The translations under genes and the position numbers were made by a program. From NCBI RefSeq assembly GCF_002749615.1, contig NZ_CP024201.1:1240001-1304000 (forward strand): 64,000 nt of DNA. Direction: 5' to 3'. How positions within the stretch are numbered: the stretch's first letter is position 1; every line of letters starts with the position of its first letter. Positions 1 to 11,997 of the stretch are shown in pieces. The notes below the pieces were generated by a model. It made no database searches. It was not told where the DNA came from and saw only the letters and a list, made by a program, of their open reading frames with translations. Source of the stretch: Caulobacter mirabilis. GTDB taxonomy: Bacteria; Pseudomonadota; Alphaproteobacteria; Caulobacterales; Caulobacteraceae.

Positions 1-120
1 GCTGTGTCATGGCGTCCAATGAGCCGACGCCGCCCCGGTTCGTCGCGTCCGGATCGGCGAAAGGCGCCTGCCGATCGGTCAATGGCGCCGTCGCCCGGCG
101 AACGGCGCTATAGAGGCGCC

Positions 121-1614
121 ATGTGGCGCATCCTCATCCTCGCCGGCCTCCTGGCCGCCCTCTCGTCCGCCGCCTCGACGGCCTGGGCGCGCGAGGCGGC
201 GTGGGCGGTCTGCACCGGTCGGCGGGCGGCGGAGGGGCCGGTGCTGCGCGACTGCCGTCCGCTCGAGGGCGTCATCGATCCCCAGGGGCGCGAACTCTGG
301 ATTCGCGCGATGGTTCAGGCGCCGTCCGGCGACGGACCCCACGCCCTCTACCTGGCCGGCGCCGCCTCTTCGGAGGCTTGGCTGAACGGACGCCGCCTCG
401 GCGCCAACGGACGGCCCGGGGCCGACGCGGGGCAGGAGCAGCCGGGCCGCTACCAGAGCGCGCTCCCGGTCCCGGCCGCCGCCTGGAAGCCCGGCGCCAA
501 CGAGCTGGTCGTGCATCTGTCGTCGTTCCATGGCGGCCTGCCGCTGGCCCGTCCGATGGGGATGGCGGCGATCGGGCCCTATCCCCTCCCGTCGCGCCTG
601 CCCGTGCTGGCGGTCACCCTGGCGACGGCGGGCGCCCTGGCGGCGGCGGCGTTCGGCTTCGGCGCGATCCACGGCGTCCGTCGTACGCGGTCCAGCCTGA
701 TCCTGGCGGCCCTCGCGGCGGTCGCGGCGCTGCAGGCGGCCGCGGAAACCCTGCGTCCGCTCTACAACTATCCCTATCCCCTGCACGTCTGGCGGCTCGG
801 CCTGATCTGGCTGCTGGCGGCGGCCTTCGCGATCCTGCTGGCGACCTATGCCGCCGGGCGGTTTTCACCGCGCTGGCGACGGGGGATCGTCGGGGCGGCG
901 CTGGTCCTGGTCGGCGGGACCGCCTTCCTGCCCGGTTTCGACAGCAAGACCGGCTGGGCGCTGCTCGCCGGCATCGTCCTGGCTCTCGCCGCCGCGTTGA
1001 TCGGCGTCCGGAGCCGGGTCCCGGGCGCGCGCCCGACGGCGGCCTATCTGGCGCTCTTCATCGTCCTGGCCTTCGCTCTCCCGGAACTGTTCGTCGATCT
1101 GTCGCACTTTCTCTTCGCCGCGGGCCTGGTCCTGCCGCTGCTGATGGTCGAGGTGGTGCGGCTGGGCCGGGCCGACCTGGGCCGCGAAACCGCGCTCACC
1201 CAAGCCGTCCACCGGCCAGATCGCCTGACCGTGGCCTCCGCCAAGGGCGTGGAGTTCGTTCGCATGGCGGAGATCATCGCCATCACCGGCGCCGACGACT
1301 ACGCTGAGCTTCGGTTGGCCGGCGGTCGGCGGCTGCTCCACGCCGCCCGTCTCGATCAGCTGGAGAGCGAGCTGCCGGCCGACTTCCTGCGCGTTCACCG
1401 CTCGGCGATCGCCAACCTGGCCTTTGTCCAGCGGCTGGAGCGCGCCGGCGACGGCCGTTGGCGGTTGCACCTGGCCGGGGGGGAGGTCCTGAATGTCAGC
1501 CGGTCGCGTCTGCCGGCCCTGCGAGACCAGCTCGACGATCGGGCCCCGCCCGTCGTCGCGACCGCCCTGACGACCACCGGCGCGCCACGAGAACGTCAAG
1601 ACGCTCCTGTCTAG
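121..1614 (+). CDS. membrane-anchored LytTR-family transcriptional regulator
   Basis: The first ATG that gives a clean signal peptide (MWRILILAGLLAALSSAAS) is at 121; the frame stays open upstream to position 4, but that extension is Arg/Pro-rich and unlike a protein N-terminus. The 497-aa product has a signal segment, a soluble extracytoplasmic part (about residues 25-155), several hydrophobic helices (about 160-350) and a C-terminal LytTR DNA-binding domain (about 385-485, including FLRVHRSAIANLAFV). This architecture suggests a one-component regulator that senses outside or in the membrane and binds DNA through LytTR. Its target genes are not evident; alaS follows 222 bp downstream on the same strand. 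The domain is clear, the sensed signal unknown. Confidence 0.8.
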   Translation: MWRILILAGLLAALSSAASTAWAREAAWAVCTGRRAAEGPVLRDCRPLEGVIDPQGRELWIRAMVQAPSGDGPHALYLAGAASSEAWLNGRRLGANGRPGADAGQEQPGRYQSALPVPAAAWKPGANELVVHLSSFHGGLPLARPMGMAAIGPYPLPSRLPVLAVTLATAGALAAAAFGFGAIHGVRRTRSSLILAALAAVAALQAAAETLRPLYNYPYPLHVWRLGLIWLLAAAFAILLATYAAGRFSPRWRRGIVGAALVLVGGTAFLPGFDSKTGWALLAGIVLALAAALIGVRSRVPGARPTAAYLALFIVLAFALPELFVDLSHFLFAAGLVLPLLMVEVVRLGRADLGRETALTQAVHRPDRLTVASAKGVEFVRMAEIIAITGADDYAELRLAGGRRLLHAARLDQLESELPADFLRVHRSAIANLAFVQRLERAGDGRWRLHLAGGEVLNVSRSRLPALRDQLDDRAPPVVATALTTTGAPRERQDAPV

Positions 1615-1836
1615 CGGCCGCCTGGATCGAAGACGCCGCCGCGGCTGGGCTATGGGCTCTCCCGGGCCGATGGGGACGTGCGCGTCCGCCCTTGCATCGC
1701 CCCCGCCGCACCCCGATCTCCCCTGACCGGGCCGCGACGGCGAATTCCTTTGTGGCCGGAGCGGGGCTTGGCTATGGAACCCCCTCACAATTCTTAACAG
1801 GCCGGGATTCCGCCGGCTCCCAGCGACGACCGGACG

Positions 1837-4479
<2,643 letters not shown>

Positions 4480-4551
4480 GCGGGGCGGCCCCTCGCAAGA
4501 GCGGGGGACTGGCTGCGGCGGGTGCTGAAACCGCGGGATCCGAACTGAATA

Positions 4552-4660
4552 CCGGTCGTCCCGGCGAAGGCCGGGACCCAGCTTCAGGCTCGGCGATGGG
4601 TGACCATGCGCTGAAGCATCGCCCTATGATCTGGATCCCGGCCTTCGCCGGGATGACCGG
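4552..4660. repeat. long inverted repeat, CCCGGCGAAGGCCGGG family (copy A)
   Basis: Two 30-nt arms, 4552-4581 and 4631-4660, are inverted copies with only 2 mismatches; each arm also contains its own short palindrome around GAAGGC/GCCTTC. The spacer begins with a CTTCAGGCTCGGCG-type sequence also seen in the other copies. It lies between the convergent 3' ends of alaS and arsH, so it may act as a bidirectional terminator as well as a REP-type dispersed element. Confidence 0.85.
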
Positions 4661-4680
4661 CAATAGGGCTGACCCCAACC

Positions 4681-5412
4681 CTAGCCCGCCGCCTCATGGC
4701 GCATCGCCTCGGCGGCGAGGGCGACGTGTTCGGGAATGCGGCCGTCGGCCTTCCGCTCGCTGTAGCGGTCGACCAGATAGGCGGCCCGGTCGCGGGTCAG
4801 CAGGGTGAGCTTCACCAGCTCCTCCATCACGTCCACGACCCGGTCGTAGTAGGCGGAGGGCCGCATCCGGTCGGTCTCGTCGAACTCCCGGTAGGCCATC
4901 GGCACGGACGACTGGTTGGGGATGGTGATCATCCGCATCCAACGGCCCAGCAGGCGCAGGGTGTTGACCGCGTTGAACGACTGCGAGCCGCCGCTGACCT
5001 GCATGACGGCCAGGGTCCTGCCCTGAGTGGGACGGACGCTGCCGATCTCCAGCGGAATCCAGTCGATCTGGGACTTCATCACGCCGGTGATGGCGCCGTG
5101 CCGTTCCGGACTGCACCAGACCTGGCCTTCGGACCACAGCGACAGCGCCCGCAGTTCCTGGACCTTCGGATGATCCGGGCCCGTCGCATCCGGGAGCGGC
5201 AGATCGCGCGGGTCGAAGATCCGGGTCTCGCAGCCCAGCGCCTGAAGAATGCGTGCGGCTTCCTCGACCAGCAGGCGGCTGAACGACCGTTCCCGCAGCG
5301 ACCCGTACAGCAGCAGGATGCGCGGCGGATGCGTCGAAGGCTGCACGGTTTCCAGCCGTCGTGGGTCGATCTGGGCGAGGAACTCCGGGGCGAGGGCGGG
5401 GAACTCAGTCAC
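4681..5412 (-). CDS. arsH: ArsH NADPH-dependent FMN reductase (organoarsenical oxidase family)
   Basis: ArsH proteins are flavoproteins that oxidise trivalent organoarsenicals and other toxic compounds. The family core is plain: the flavodoxin-like opening [38 protein letters not shown], and the later [15 protein letters not shown] and [15 protein letters not shown] segments. The frame is open to 5682, but that would overlap arsR. A GTG at 5412 with GGAG about 7 nt upstream gives a 243-aa protein of family size and is the chosen start. It is divergent from arsR across 55 bp, so the operator there probably controls both sides. Symbol and function are well supported; the exact start is inferred. 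Confidence 0.9.
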   Translation of the reverse strand: MTEFPALAPEFLAQIDPRRLETVQPSTHPPRILLLYGSLRERSFSRLLVEEAARILQALGCETRIFDPRDLPLPDATGPDHPKVQELRALSLWSEGQVWCSPERHGAITGVMKSQIDWIPLEIGSVRPTQGRTLAVMQVSGGSQSFNAVNTLRLLGRWMRMITIPNQSSVPMAYREFDETDRMRPSAYYDRVVDVMEELVKLTLLTRDRAAYLVDRYSERKADGRIPEHVALAAEAMRHEAAG

Positions 5413-5449
5413 GAGAGACTCCAAGCATGGCCGTTGAATTATCTTATAA

Positions 5450-5465
5450 TTCCAGTATATTGGAA
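5450..5465. promoter_or_regulatory. probable ArsR operator in the arsH/arsR intergenic region
   Basis: A perfect palindrome TTCCA-GTATAT-TGGAA lies 2 bp upstream of the arsR ATG, in an A/T-rich stretch (5433-5475) that contrasts with the surrounding GC-rich DNA. Position and symmetry fit an ArsR/SmtB-type operator that would repress both the arsR-aqpS-arsC operon and arsH. Binding is inferred. Confidence 0.65.
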
Positions 5466-5467
5466 AT

Positions 5468-5824
5468 ATGGAATCTAATGCCGCTGTCAACATGCTCTCA
5501 GCCCTCGGCCACGAGGGGCGCCTGGCGATCTTCCGCCTGCTGGTGAAGGCCGGTCCGGACGGCGTGGCGGCCGGCGAGATCGCGCGGGCGCTGGAGGTTC
5601 TGCCCAACAGCCTCTCCGCCAATCTCAACATCCTGTCGCACGCCAACCTGGTCACGTCCCGCCGTGCGGGCCGCTCGATCATCTACACGGCCGACTATGG
5701 CGCGATGAGCGGACTGCTGGGCTTCCTCATGGAGGACTGCTGCAACGGCGCGCCGGAAGTCTGCGCGCCGCTCGGCTCGATCCTCTCCCGCGCCGGCGGC
5801 TGCGGCCCCGGCGTGGTCGTCTGA
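5468..5824 (+). CDS. arsR: ArsR-family arsenite-responsive repressor
   Basis: A 118-aa winged-helix repressor. The HTH spans about residues 32-66 ([30 protein letters not shown]). Near the C-terminus it has Cys91-Cys92 and Cys99 in [11 protein letters not shown], the arrangement used for As(III) binding in the Acidithiobacillus/Corynebacterium-type ArsR proteins, rather than the CVC box in the recognition helix of the plasmid R773 type. Cys112 lies in the GGCGPG tail. It leads the arsR-aqpS-arsC operon, with aqpS 12 bp downstream, and is divergent from arsH. It should repress the locus until arsenite binds. Confidence 0.92.
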   Translation: MESNAAVNMLSALGHEGRLAIFRLLVKAGPDGVAAGEIARALEVLPNSLSANLNILSHANLVTSRRAGRSIIYTADYGAMSGLLGFLMEDCCNGAPEVCAPLGSILSRAGGCGPGVVV

Positions 5825-5836
5825 TCCTCTCCGATC

Positions 5837-6511
5837 ATGGGCGCCTTCAGCCTGTCGCGACGGCTCGCCGCCGAAGGCCTGGGAAGCGCCCTGCTGCTGG
5901 CCGTCGTCGTCGGGTCCGGCGTCATGGGAGAGCGCCTCGCCGGCGGAAACGCGGCGCTCGCCCTGTTGGCCAACAGCCTGGCGACGGGCGCCGCGCTCGT
6001 GGTCCTCATCTGGGTGCTCGGGCCGATCTCGGGCGCGCATTTCAATCCGGCGGTGACCCTGGTCGCGGCGCTGCGGCGCGATCTGCCGTGGCGAACGGCG
6101 TTGGCCTATCCGATCGCGCAGGTCGTCGGCGCGGCGGCGGGCGTCTGGGCGGCGCACGCCATGTTCGGCGAGCCTATCCTGCAGAGCTCCGCCAGGTTGC
6201 GTGACGGCGAAGCCCTGGTCTTCTCCGAGGTCGTGGCGACCTTCGGTCTTCTCGCGGTCATCCTCGGCGCAGGGCGCCTTCGGCCCGAGAGCGTCGCGCC
6301 GGCGGTCGGCCTCTACATCGTGGCCGCCTACTGGTTCACGGCCTCGACGTCCTTCGCCAACCCGGCCGCCACGATCGCGCGCAGCCTGTCCGACACCTTT
6401 GCCGGCATCGCGCCGTCCAGCGCGCCGGCCTTCATCCTGGCCCAGCTCGTCGGAGCGCTGCTGGCGGCGGGCGTCTTCGGTTGGCTTCTCAAGGCGGAGG
6501 AGGGATCATGA
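5837..6511 (+). CDS. aqpS: MIP-family aquaglyceroporin of the arsenic operon (AqpS type)
   Basis: A 224-aa six-helix channel of the MIP family with both NPA boxes: Asn70-Pro-Ala in SGAHFNPAV and Asn175-Pro-Ala in TSFANPAATIAR. In ordinary aquaporins Arg directly follows the second NPA; here that position is Ala178 and the first Arg is Arg182, as I recall for the arsenic-linked AqpS subgroup, implying a wider selectivity filter. In Sinorhizobium meliloti AqpS lets arsenite made by ArsC leave the cell down its gradient. The next gene is arsC with a 4-bp ATGA overlap, so the two are translationally coupled, and there is no ArsB/Acr3 pump. Confidence 0.88.
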   Translation: MGAFSLSRRLAAEGLGSALLLAVVVGSGVMGERLAGGNAALALLANSLATGAALVVLIWVLGPISGAHFNPAVTLVAALRRDLPWRTALAYPIAQVVGAAAGVWAAHAMFGEPILQSSARLRDGEALVFSEVVATFGLLAVILGAGRLRPESVAPAVGLYIVAAYWFTASTSFANPAATIARSLSDTFAGIAPSSAPAFILAQLVGALLAAGVFGWLLKAEEGS

Positions 6512-6921
6512 CCGACGCCGACTTACCCATCACTATCTTCCACAATCCGGCCTGCGGAACGTCGCGCAACACGGTCGCCATGGTGCTGGCGGCCGGCTAC
6601 GCGCCGACCGTGGTCGACTATCTCCAGACCGGATGGACCGGCGAGCAGCTCCGCGATCTGGCCGGCAGGGCGGGCCTGTCGTTGCGCCAGCTCCTGCGCG
6701 AAAAAGGCTCGCCCGCCGAAACGCTGGGGCTGCTCGCCGAAGGCGTCGACGAGGAGCGGCTTCTCGTGGCGATGCTCGACCATCCCATCCTGGTGAACCG
6801 GCCGATCGTCGCGACGCCGAAGGGCGTGAAGCTCTGCCGTCCGTCGGAAGTCGTGTTCGACCTGTTGGAGCGAAGGCCCGCCAGCTTCACGAAGGAGGAC
6901 GGCGAGGTGGTGACGCCCTAG
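6508..6921 (+). CDS. arsC: glutaredoxin-type arsenate reductase
   Basis: Reduces arsenate to arsenite using glutathione/glutaredoxin. The start ATG at 6508 overlaps the aqpS stop as ATGA and gives 137 aa, the normal ArsC/Spx-fold length; an upstream in-frame start at 6481 would lie inside aqpS. The catalytic cysteine is Cys16 in HNPACGTSRNT. The later segment HPILVNRPIV and KGVKLCRPSE carry the conserved arginines that bind the oxyanion. It is the last gene of arsR-aqpS-arsC; the product arsenite would leave through AqpS. Confidence 0.93.
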   Translation: MTDADLPITIFHNPACGTSRNTVAMVLAAGYAPTVVDYLQTGWTGEQLRDLAGRAGLSLRQLLREKGSPAETLGLLAEGVDEERLLVAMLDHPILVNRPIVATPKGVKLCRPSEVVFDLLERRPASFTKEDGEVVTP

Positions 6922-6934
6922 GCCGGGCGCCGCC

Positions 6935-7612
6935 TCACGCATACGCGGCCCAGCCCCGCCAGGCGAAGGCGGCGTAGAAGGGCGTCACCGTCTGGAAGCC
7001 GGCATGCCGCAGGATCGCCTCGTCCTCCTCCGGGCTGAGCATGTGCAGCTGGGCGGCGACGGCCGCGCGGGCGCCCTCGGCCTGGGCCGGGTCGACGCCC
7101 GAGGCGACGGCGAAGGCGGCGTAGCGCGCCAGCCAATCCTCGCGTGCGTCCCGCGGCGCGCTGGCGTGGGCCATGACGAAGGGCGCGCCGGGACGCAGGC
7201 GGCGACGGATCTCGACCAGGGTGCGCCGGCGTTCGTCGGCCGGGAGGAAGTGGAGAGTCAGCAGGCAGGCGGCGGCGTCGAACGGCCCCTCGGGCGCGTC
7301 GTCGACATAGCCCTCGTGCAGGCGGGCCCGGGACGCCAACGGTCCCAACGTCCGCTCGGCCAGCCGCAGCATCTCGCCGGCCGGGTCGACGCCGTCGAAG
7401 GTCCAGCCCGGGTGGGCTTCGGCGAAGACCTTCATCTCCAGCCCGCCGCCGGCGCCCAGGACCAGCACTCGGGCGTCCGTCGGAGCCCGCTCGGCCAGCA
7501 TCAGCGCCGCCATCCGCTGGAGGTCGGCGAAGCCCGGCACGAAGCGTGGCGGCCCCTCGGCGTAGCGGGCCACGGCGTCGGGGTTGGAGAAGTGGGCGAG
7601 CAGGGCGTTCAT
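6935..7612 (-). CDS. class I SAM-dependent methyltransferase
   Basis: A 225-aa protein with a Rossmann-type SAM site: motif I RVLVLGAGGGLEMKVF, the acidic motif II residue in DGVDPAGEML, and DAAACLLTLHFLP as the motif IV region. The start at 7612 has GGAG about 10 nt upstream and avoids the short N-terminal extension. It converges on arsC with a 13-bp gap. The substrate is not evident; it lacks the Cys pairs expected of an ArsM arsenite methyltransferase, so I do not assign it to arsenic metabolism despite its position. Confidence 0.8.
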   Translation of the reverse strand: MNALLAHFSNPDAVARYAEGPPRFVPGFADLQRMAALMLAERAPTDARVLVLGAGGGLEMKVFAEAHPGWTFDGVDPAGEMLRLAERTLGPLASRARLHEGYVDDAPEGPFDAAACLLTLHFLPADERRRTLVEIRRRLRPGAPFVMAHASAPRDAREDWLARYAAFAVASGVDPAQAEGARAAVAAQLHMLSPEEDEAILRHAGFQTVTPFYAAFAWRGWAAYA

Positions 7613-7708
7613 CGGCGATCTCCGGTCGTGAAACTTTCTCGCCACTTAAAATGTTACGTGATGAGGGTCGGCGCAACCATCGTCGCGCCAGTTTCGCGCC
7701 AGAAGCGC

Positions 7709-8245
7709 CTAGAGGCCCATCCTGAGAACGCCCACCACCACGGGACTAGTCGGATCCAGGGCGTCGAGGGGACTCACGGCCAGCACCTGGGCCACCGTGT
7801 CCGTTGCCGAGAGCCGGGCGGCCCAGGTTTCCATGGTCCGGTCCTTGGAGAGGGGCTTGGGCGGCGCGACCTGCCGCCAGCGTTGCTCGCCCAGGGCGGC
7901 GCGATACGTTTCAACGGCTTCGACGGACCCGTACACCGACACCATACAGAACGGCATGCCATCCTGGGCGTTGACCCTTATCCGGCCGCCCTCGGCGGTC
8001 CGACGTTCATAGGCTGGGCGCTCGGCTCCGTCGGTTCCTGTTTCCGTAACCACCTGGAAGCCCGACTGCTCGACGAGATCCCGGGCCGGCAGTTTGGCGC
8101 CGATCAGCACCGGAACACAGAGGATGCCGACAGCGTCGCTGATCGCCTGCTGGGTCGACGGCGACGTCCCGGCCCCGGCGGCGAACGTCGGTGAGGCGAC
8201 GATCGACAGGGCGGCGGCGAGCGCGCCGACGGGTCGTGAAAGCAT
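7709..8245 (-). CDS. secreted protein of unknown function
   Basis: 178 aa from an ATG at 8245, which begins with a Sec signal peptide (MLSRPVGALAAALSIVASP, cleavage probably after TFA). The mature part is short, with Cys residues in AVGILCVPVLIG and DGMPFCMVSVYG that could form a disulfide. I recognise no family. It stands alone between the methyltransferase and the AraC gene on the same strand, 96 bp upstream of the methyltransferase and 54 bp from the AraC stop. Confidence 0.6.
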   Translation of the reverse strand: MLSRPVGALAAALSIVASPTFAAGAGTSPSTQQAISDAVGILCVPVLIGAKLPARDLVEQSGFQVVTETGTDGAERPAYERRTAEGGRIRVNAQDGMPFCMVSVYGSVEAVETYRAALGEQRWRQVAPPKPLSKDRTMETWAARLSATDTVAQVLAVSPLDALDPTSPVVVGVLRMGL

Positions 8246-8299
8246 GGTCCTGATCCCCCGATGGTCCGGCCCACATCTGGCCGAGGTCACCCGGCGGCG

Positions 8300-9211
8300 T
8301 CAAACGCCCGCCGCGGCGAAGCTCCGGCCGTAGCGGCCCGGCGGCTGGCCGACGAAGCGGCTGAAGGCGGTGCTGAAGGTGGCGGGCGAGCTGTAGCCGA
8401 CGCGTTCGGCGACCTCGGCCAGGGCGACCTTGCCGCCGCGGATCAGGTCCTTGGCCAGGGCCATCCGCCAGCCGAGCAGATAGTCCATCGGCGAGGTTCC
8501 GACGACGCGGGTGAAGCGCTCGAAGAAGGTCGAGCGCGACAGGGCGGCCTCGGCGGCCAGCTGCACCACGGTCCAGGGACGGGCGGGCGAGTCGTGCATC
8601 CGGCGCAGGGCCGTCGCCAGGCGGGGGTCGCCGAGACCGCGCAACAGGCCCGGCGGGGCGTCGTCGTGCTGGGCCGCGCGGAGGGCCTCGACCATCAGCA
8701 CCTCGATCAGGCGCGAGAGGATCAGGTCGCGGCCGGGGCGCTGGTCCGCCGCTTCCTCGCCGACCAGCCGGACCAGGATCGACAGCCGCTCCGCGCCGCG
8801 CATATGGACCAGGGGCGGCAGCAGGGAGACCAGCAGGTCCGCGTCCGGGGAGTCGAAGACGAAGTAGCCGCCCAGCAGCCGGGCGTTGGCGGGGCCGTCG
8901 GGATCTCCGTGCCGGACCTCGTCGGTCGGGGCCGGCGTGGTCCTGGGGTCGATCAGCCTCGCGGCGCCCGGTTCCAGGCTCGACATTACGAACCCGGGCG
9001 TGGCCGGCAGCAGCACGAAGTCGCCCGCTTCGAGCACGACCTGGGCCTGCCCCTCGACGGTCAGGCGGCAGGCGCCGTCCAGGACGGTGCAGAAGCTGGG
9101 CTGGCCGAAGTCGGTATAGCGCACGGCCCAGCGGCCGGCGCCGCTGATGCCTTTGGTGAACACCGTGCGCGGACGGAGCAGGGCGATGACGTCGGAGAGG
9201 GGGTCGATCAT
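8300..9211 (-). CDS. AraC-family transcriptional regulator with N-terminal cupin (Cupin_6)
   Basis: 303 aa. The N-terminal half is a cupin-like sensor typical of the AraC subgroup that begins DPLSDVIALLRPR. The C-terminal ~100 residues carry the double HTH, including LAAEAALSRSTFFERFTRVV and VALAEVAERVGYSSPATFSTAF, ending GQPPGRYGRS. It is divergent from an SDR gene across 95 bp; in many genomes this regulator subgroup controls an adjacent oxidoreductase, so it is probably the local regulator of the SDR. The effector is unknown. Confidence 0.85.
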   Translation of the reverse strand: MIDPLSDVIALLRPRTVFTKGISGAGRWAVRYTDFGQPSFCTVLDGACRLTVEGQAQVVLEAGDFVLLPATPGFVMSSLEPGAARLIDPRTTPAPTDEVRHGDPDGPANARLLGGYFVFDSPDADLLVSLLPPLVHMRGAERLSILVRLVGEEAADQRPGRDLILSRLIEVLMVEALRAAQHDDAPPGLLRGLGDPRLATALRRMHDSPARPWTVVQLAAEAALSRSTFFERFTRVVGTSPMDYLLGWRMALAKDLIRGGKVALAEVAERVGYSSPATFSTAFSRFVGQPPGRYGRSFAAAGV

Positions 9212-9306
9212 ATTCGGACTATTGCAAAAGAAATGCGGACTTCAAATCGTATATCGTCCGGAATTCGTCGCCTATCGTCTGATCATCGAGACGAAAGGAC
9301 CTCGCC

Positions 9307-10053
9307 ATGAAGACCGTTCTGATCACCGGCTGCTCGTCGGGCTACGGCCTGGAGACCGCCCGCCATTTCCATGCCGAAGGCTGGAACGTCATCGCCACCC
9401 TGCGCCGCCCGCAGCCGGACCTGCTGCCGGCGTCGGTGCGCCAGCTGGCGCTGGACGTGACGCGCCCTGAGAGCATCGCCGCCGCCATCGCGGCCGCCGG
9501 GCCGATAGACGCCCTGGTCAACAACGCCGGCATCGGGGTGATCGGGGCCCTGGAGGCCACGACCATGGCCAAGACCCGCCAGGTCTTCGAGACCAACACC
9601 TTCGGGGTGATCGCCATGTGCCAGGCCGTCGTCCCGCAGTTCCGCCGGCGGGGCTCGGGGGTGATCGTCAACGTGACCTCCAGTGTCACCCTGGCCGCGA
9701 TGCCGCTGGCCTCGGTCTATACGGGCAGCAAGACGGCCATCCAGGGCTTCACCGGCTCGCTGGCGCTGGAACTGGCGGCGTTCGGCGTGCGCGCCAAGCT
9801 GGTCGAGCCGGGCTATGGTCCCGGCACCCGCTTCACCCAGAACAGCGACGTCAGCCTCGACGACATGATCCCCCCGGCCTACCGGCCGTTCGCCGAGCCG
9901 ATCCTGTCGGCCTTCGCCCAGCCGGGCCTGATCACCACCGCCGAGGACGTCGCCGAGACGGTCTGGCGGGCGGTCAATGACGCTTCCGCGCGGCTGCGCT
10001 ATCCGGCCGGCCCCGACGCCTTGGCGCTGGCGGCCCAGGCGTCCGCCGCCTGA
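9307..10053 (+). CDS. short-chain dehydrogenase/reductase
   Basis: A classical SDR of 248 aa. It has the cofactor motif TGCSSGYG (from residue 8), the NNAG motif at residues 72-75, catalytic Ser125, and the YxxxK pair Tyr138/Lys142 (VYTGSK). The residues that choose NAD or NADP follow ATLRRPQ (residues 30-36), where Arg33/Arg34 favour NADP(H). A good ribosome-binding site (AAAGGA) precedes the ATG. It is transcribed away from the AraC gene, which is probably its regulator. The substrate cannot be told from sequence. Confidence 0.88.
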   Translation: MKTVLITGCSSGYGLETARHFHAEGWNVIATLRRPQPDLLPASVRQLALDVTRPESIAAAIAAAGPIDALVNNAGIGVIGALEATTMAKTRQVFETNTFGVIAMCQAVVPQFRRRGSGVIVNVTSSVTLAAMPLASVYTGSKTAIQGFTGSLALELAAFGVRAKLVEPGYGPGTRFTQNSDVSLDDMIPPAYRPFAEPILSAFAQPGLITTAEDVAETVWRAVNDASARLRYPAGPDALALAAQASAA

Positions 10054-10125
10054 TCCGGCGCGCGGCCTGTCTCCGCTTTACGGGCGACGCCGGCGCGGCT
10101 AGAAGCGCCGGCGATGGCCTTGAGC

Positions 10126-11338
<1,213 letters not shown>

Positions 11339-11997
11339 GGCCGCGCAATCCACCTGAAGGACGGAGGGGACACGTACGCTCTGCGTCCATGTCCCCAGCG
11401 TCGGATGGGGACATGCTCCCGCGGGGGGCGTGTCCCCAAAGGCCGGTGAAGGCTTCGACCTGATATCCGGGGGCCAGGGCGGCGAGCTGGTCGCGGCGCC
11501 TTGACGGTGAACTCCATCGCGGTGCGGGGGACGCTCGGCCGAACGGGACGGGCGGCGCGGCGTGATTGGCAGGGGCGGTTTGCCCAGGTGAGCAAGCGTT
11601 CCTGACGGCGGCCCTCTCCGCTGTGCTTCACAGGGGCCCCCGGGTTCCAAGGGAGAGGTCGAGTGCGGGTGAGGCCTATCGGCTTCGCCTCCGCGAGGTC
11701 CCCTTGCAGAGAGACTCCGCCCAGGTGATCGAACGCTCCTGACGGCAGCCCTCTCCACCATGCTTCGCATGGTCCCCCTCTCCCAGGGGAGAGGATCGAG
11801 TTGGGGGGCGACCCTTGCCGCCTTCCCCGTCGCCAGGCGTACCGGAAAGCGGAGACAACACATCTTCGGTACACAAGCCCCAGCGACGCCTATCGGCGAG
11901 GGGCCGAGGACGCCGGCGTCGCCATGCCAATCTGCCCGCCACACCTCACCGTCCACGCGACGAGCGTGGGGATGACGCGCCGCCCCGCCGCTTCGGC
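11339..11997. other. gene-free, repeat-rich stretch between asd and a VOC gene
   Basis: 659 bp with no credible gene on either strand. It begins with a GGGGACA hairpin pair (listed separately), then from about 11560 to 11800 holds two degraded, direct copies of a CCCAGGTGA...CGNTCCTGACGGC...CCCTCTCC module, each ending in the CACCATGC/CCCTCTCCC signature of another repeat family. It looks like an accumulation site for small repeats; the short ORFs across it are repeat-encoded. Confidence 0.7.
11366..11437. repeat. GGGGACA hairpin pair (family 1)
   Basis: Two imperfect palindromes, 11366-11396 and 11407-11437, each opening GGGGACA and closing TGTCCCC, in opposite orientation to each other (one has GGGGACACG..., the other GGGGACATG...). 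It starts 28 bp after the asd stop. Confidence 0.85.

Noticed and set aside
4681-5682. arsH starting at 5682 with 333 residues
   Set aside because: That start lies inside arsR and the extension lacks ArsH homology; the GTG at 5412 has a ribosome-binding site and family length.
6935-7612. The methyltransferase as ArsM
   Set aside because: It is next to arsC but convergent with it and has none of the conserved Cys residues of arsenite methyltransferases.
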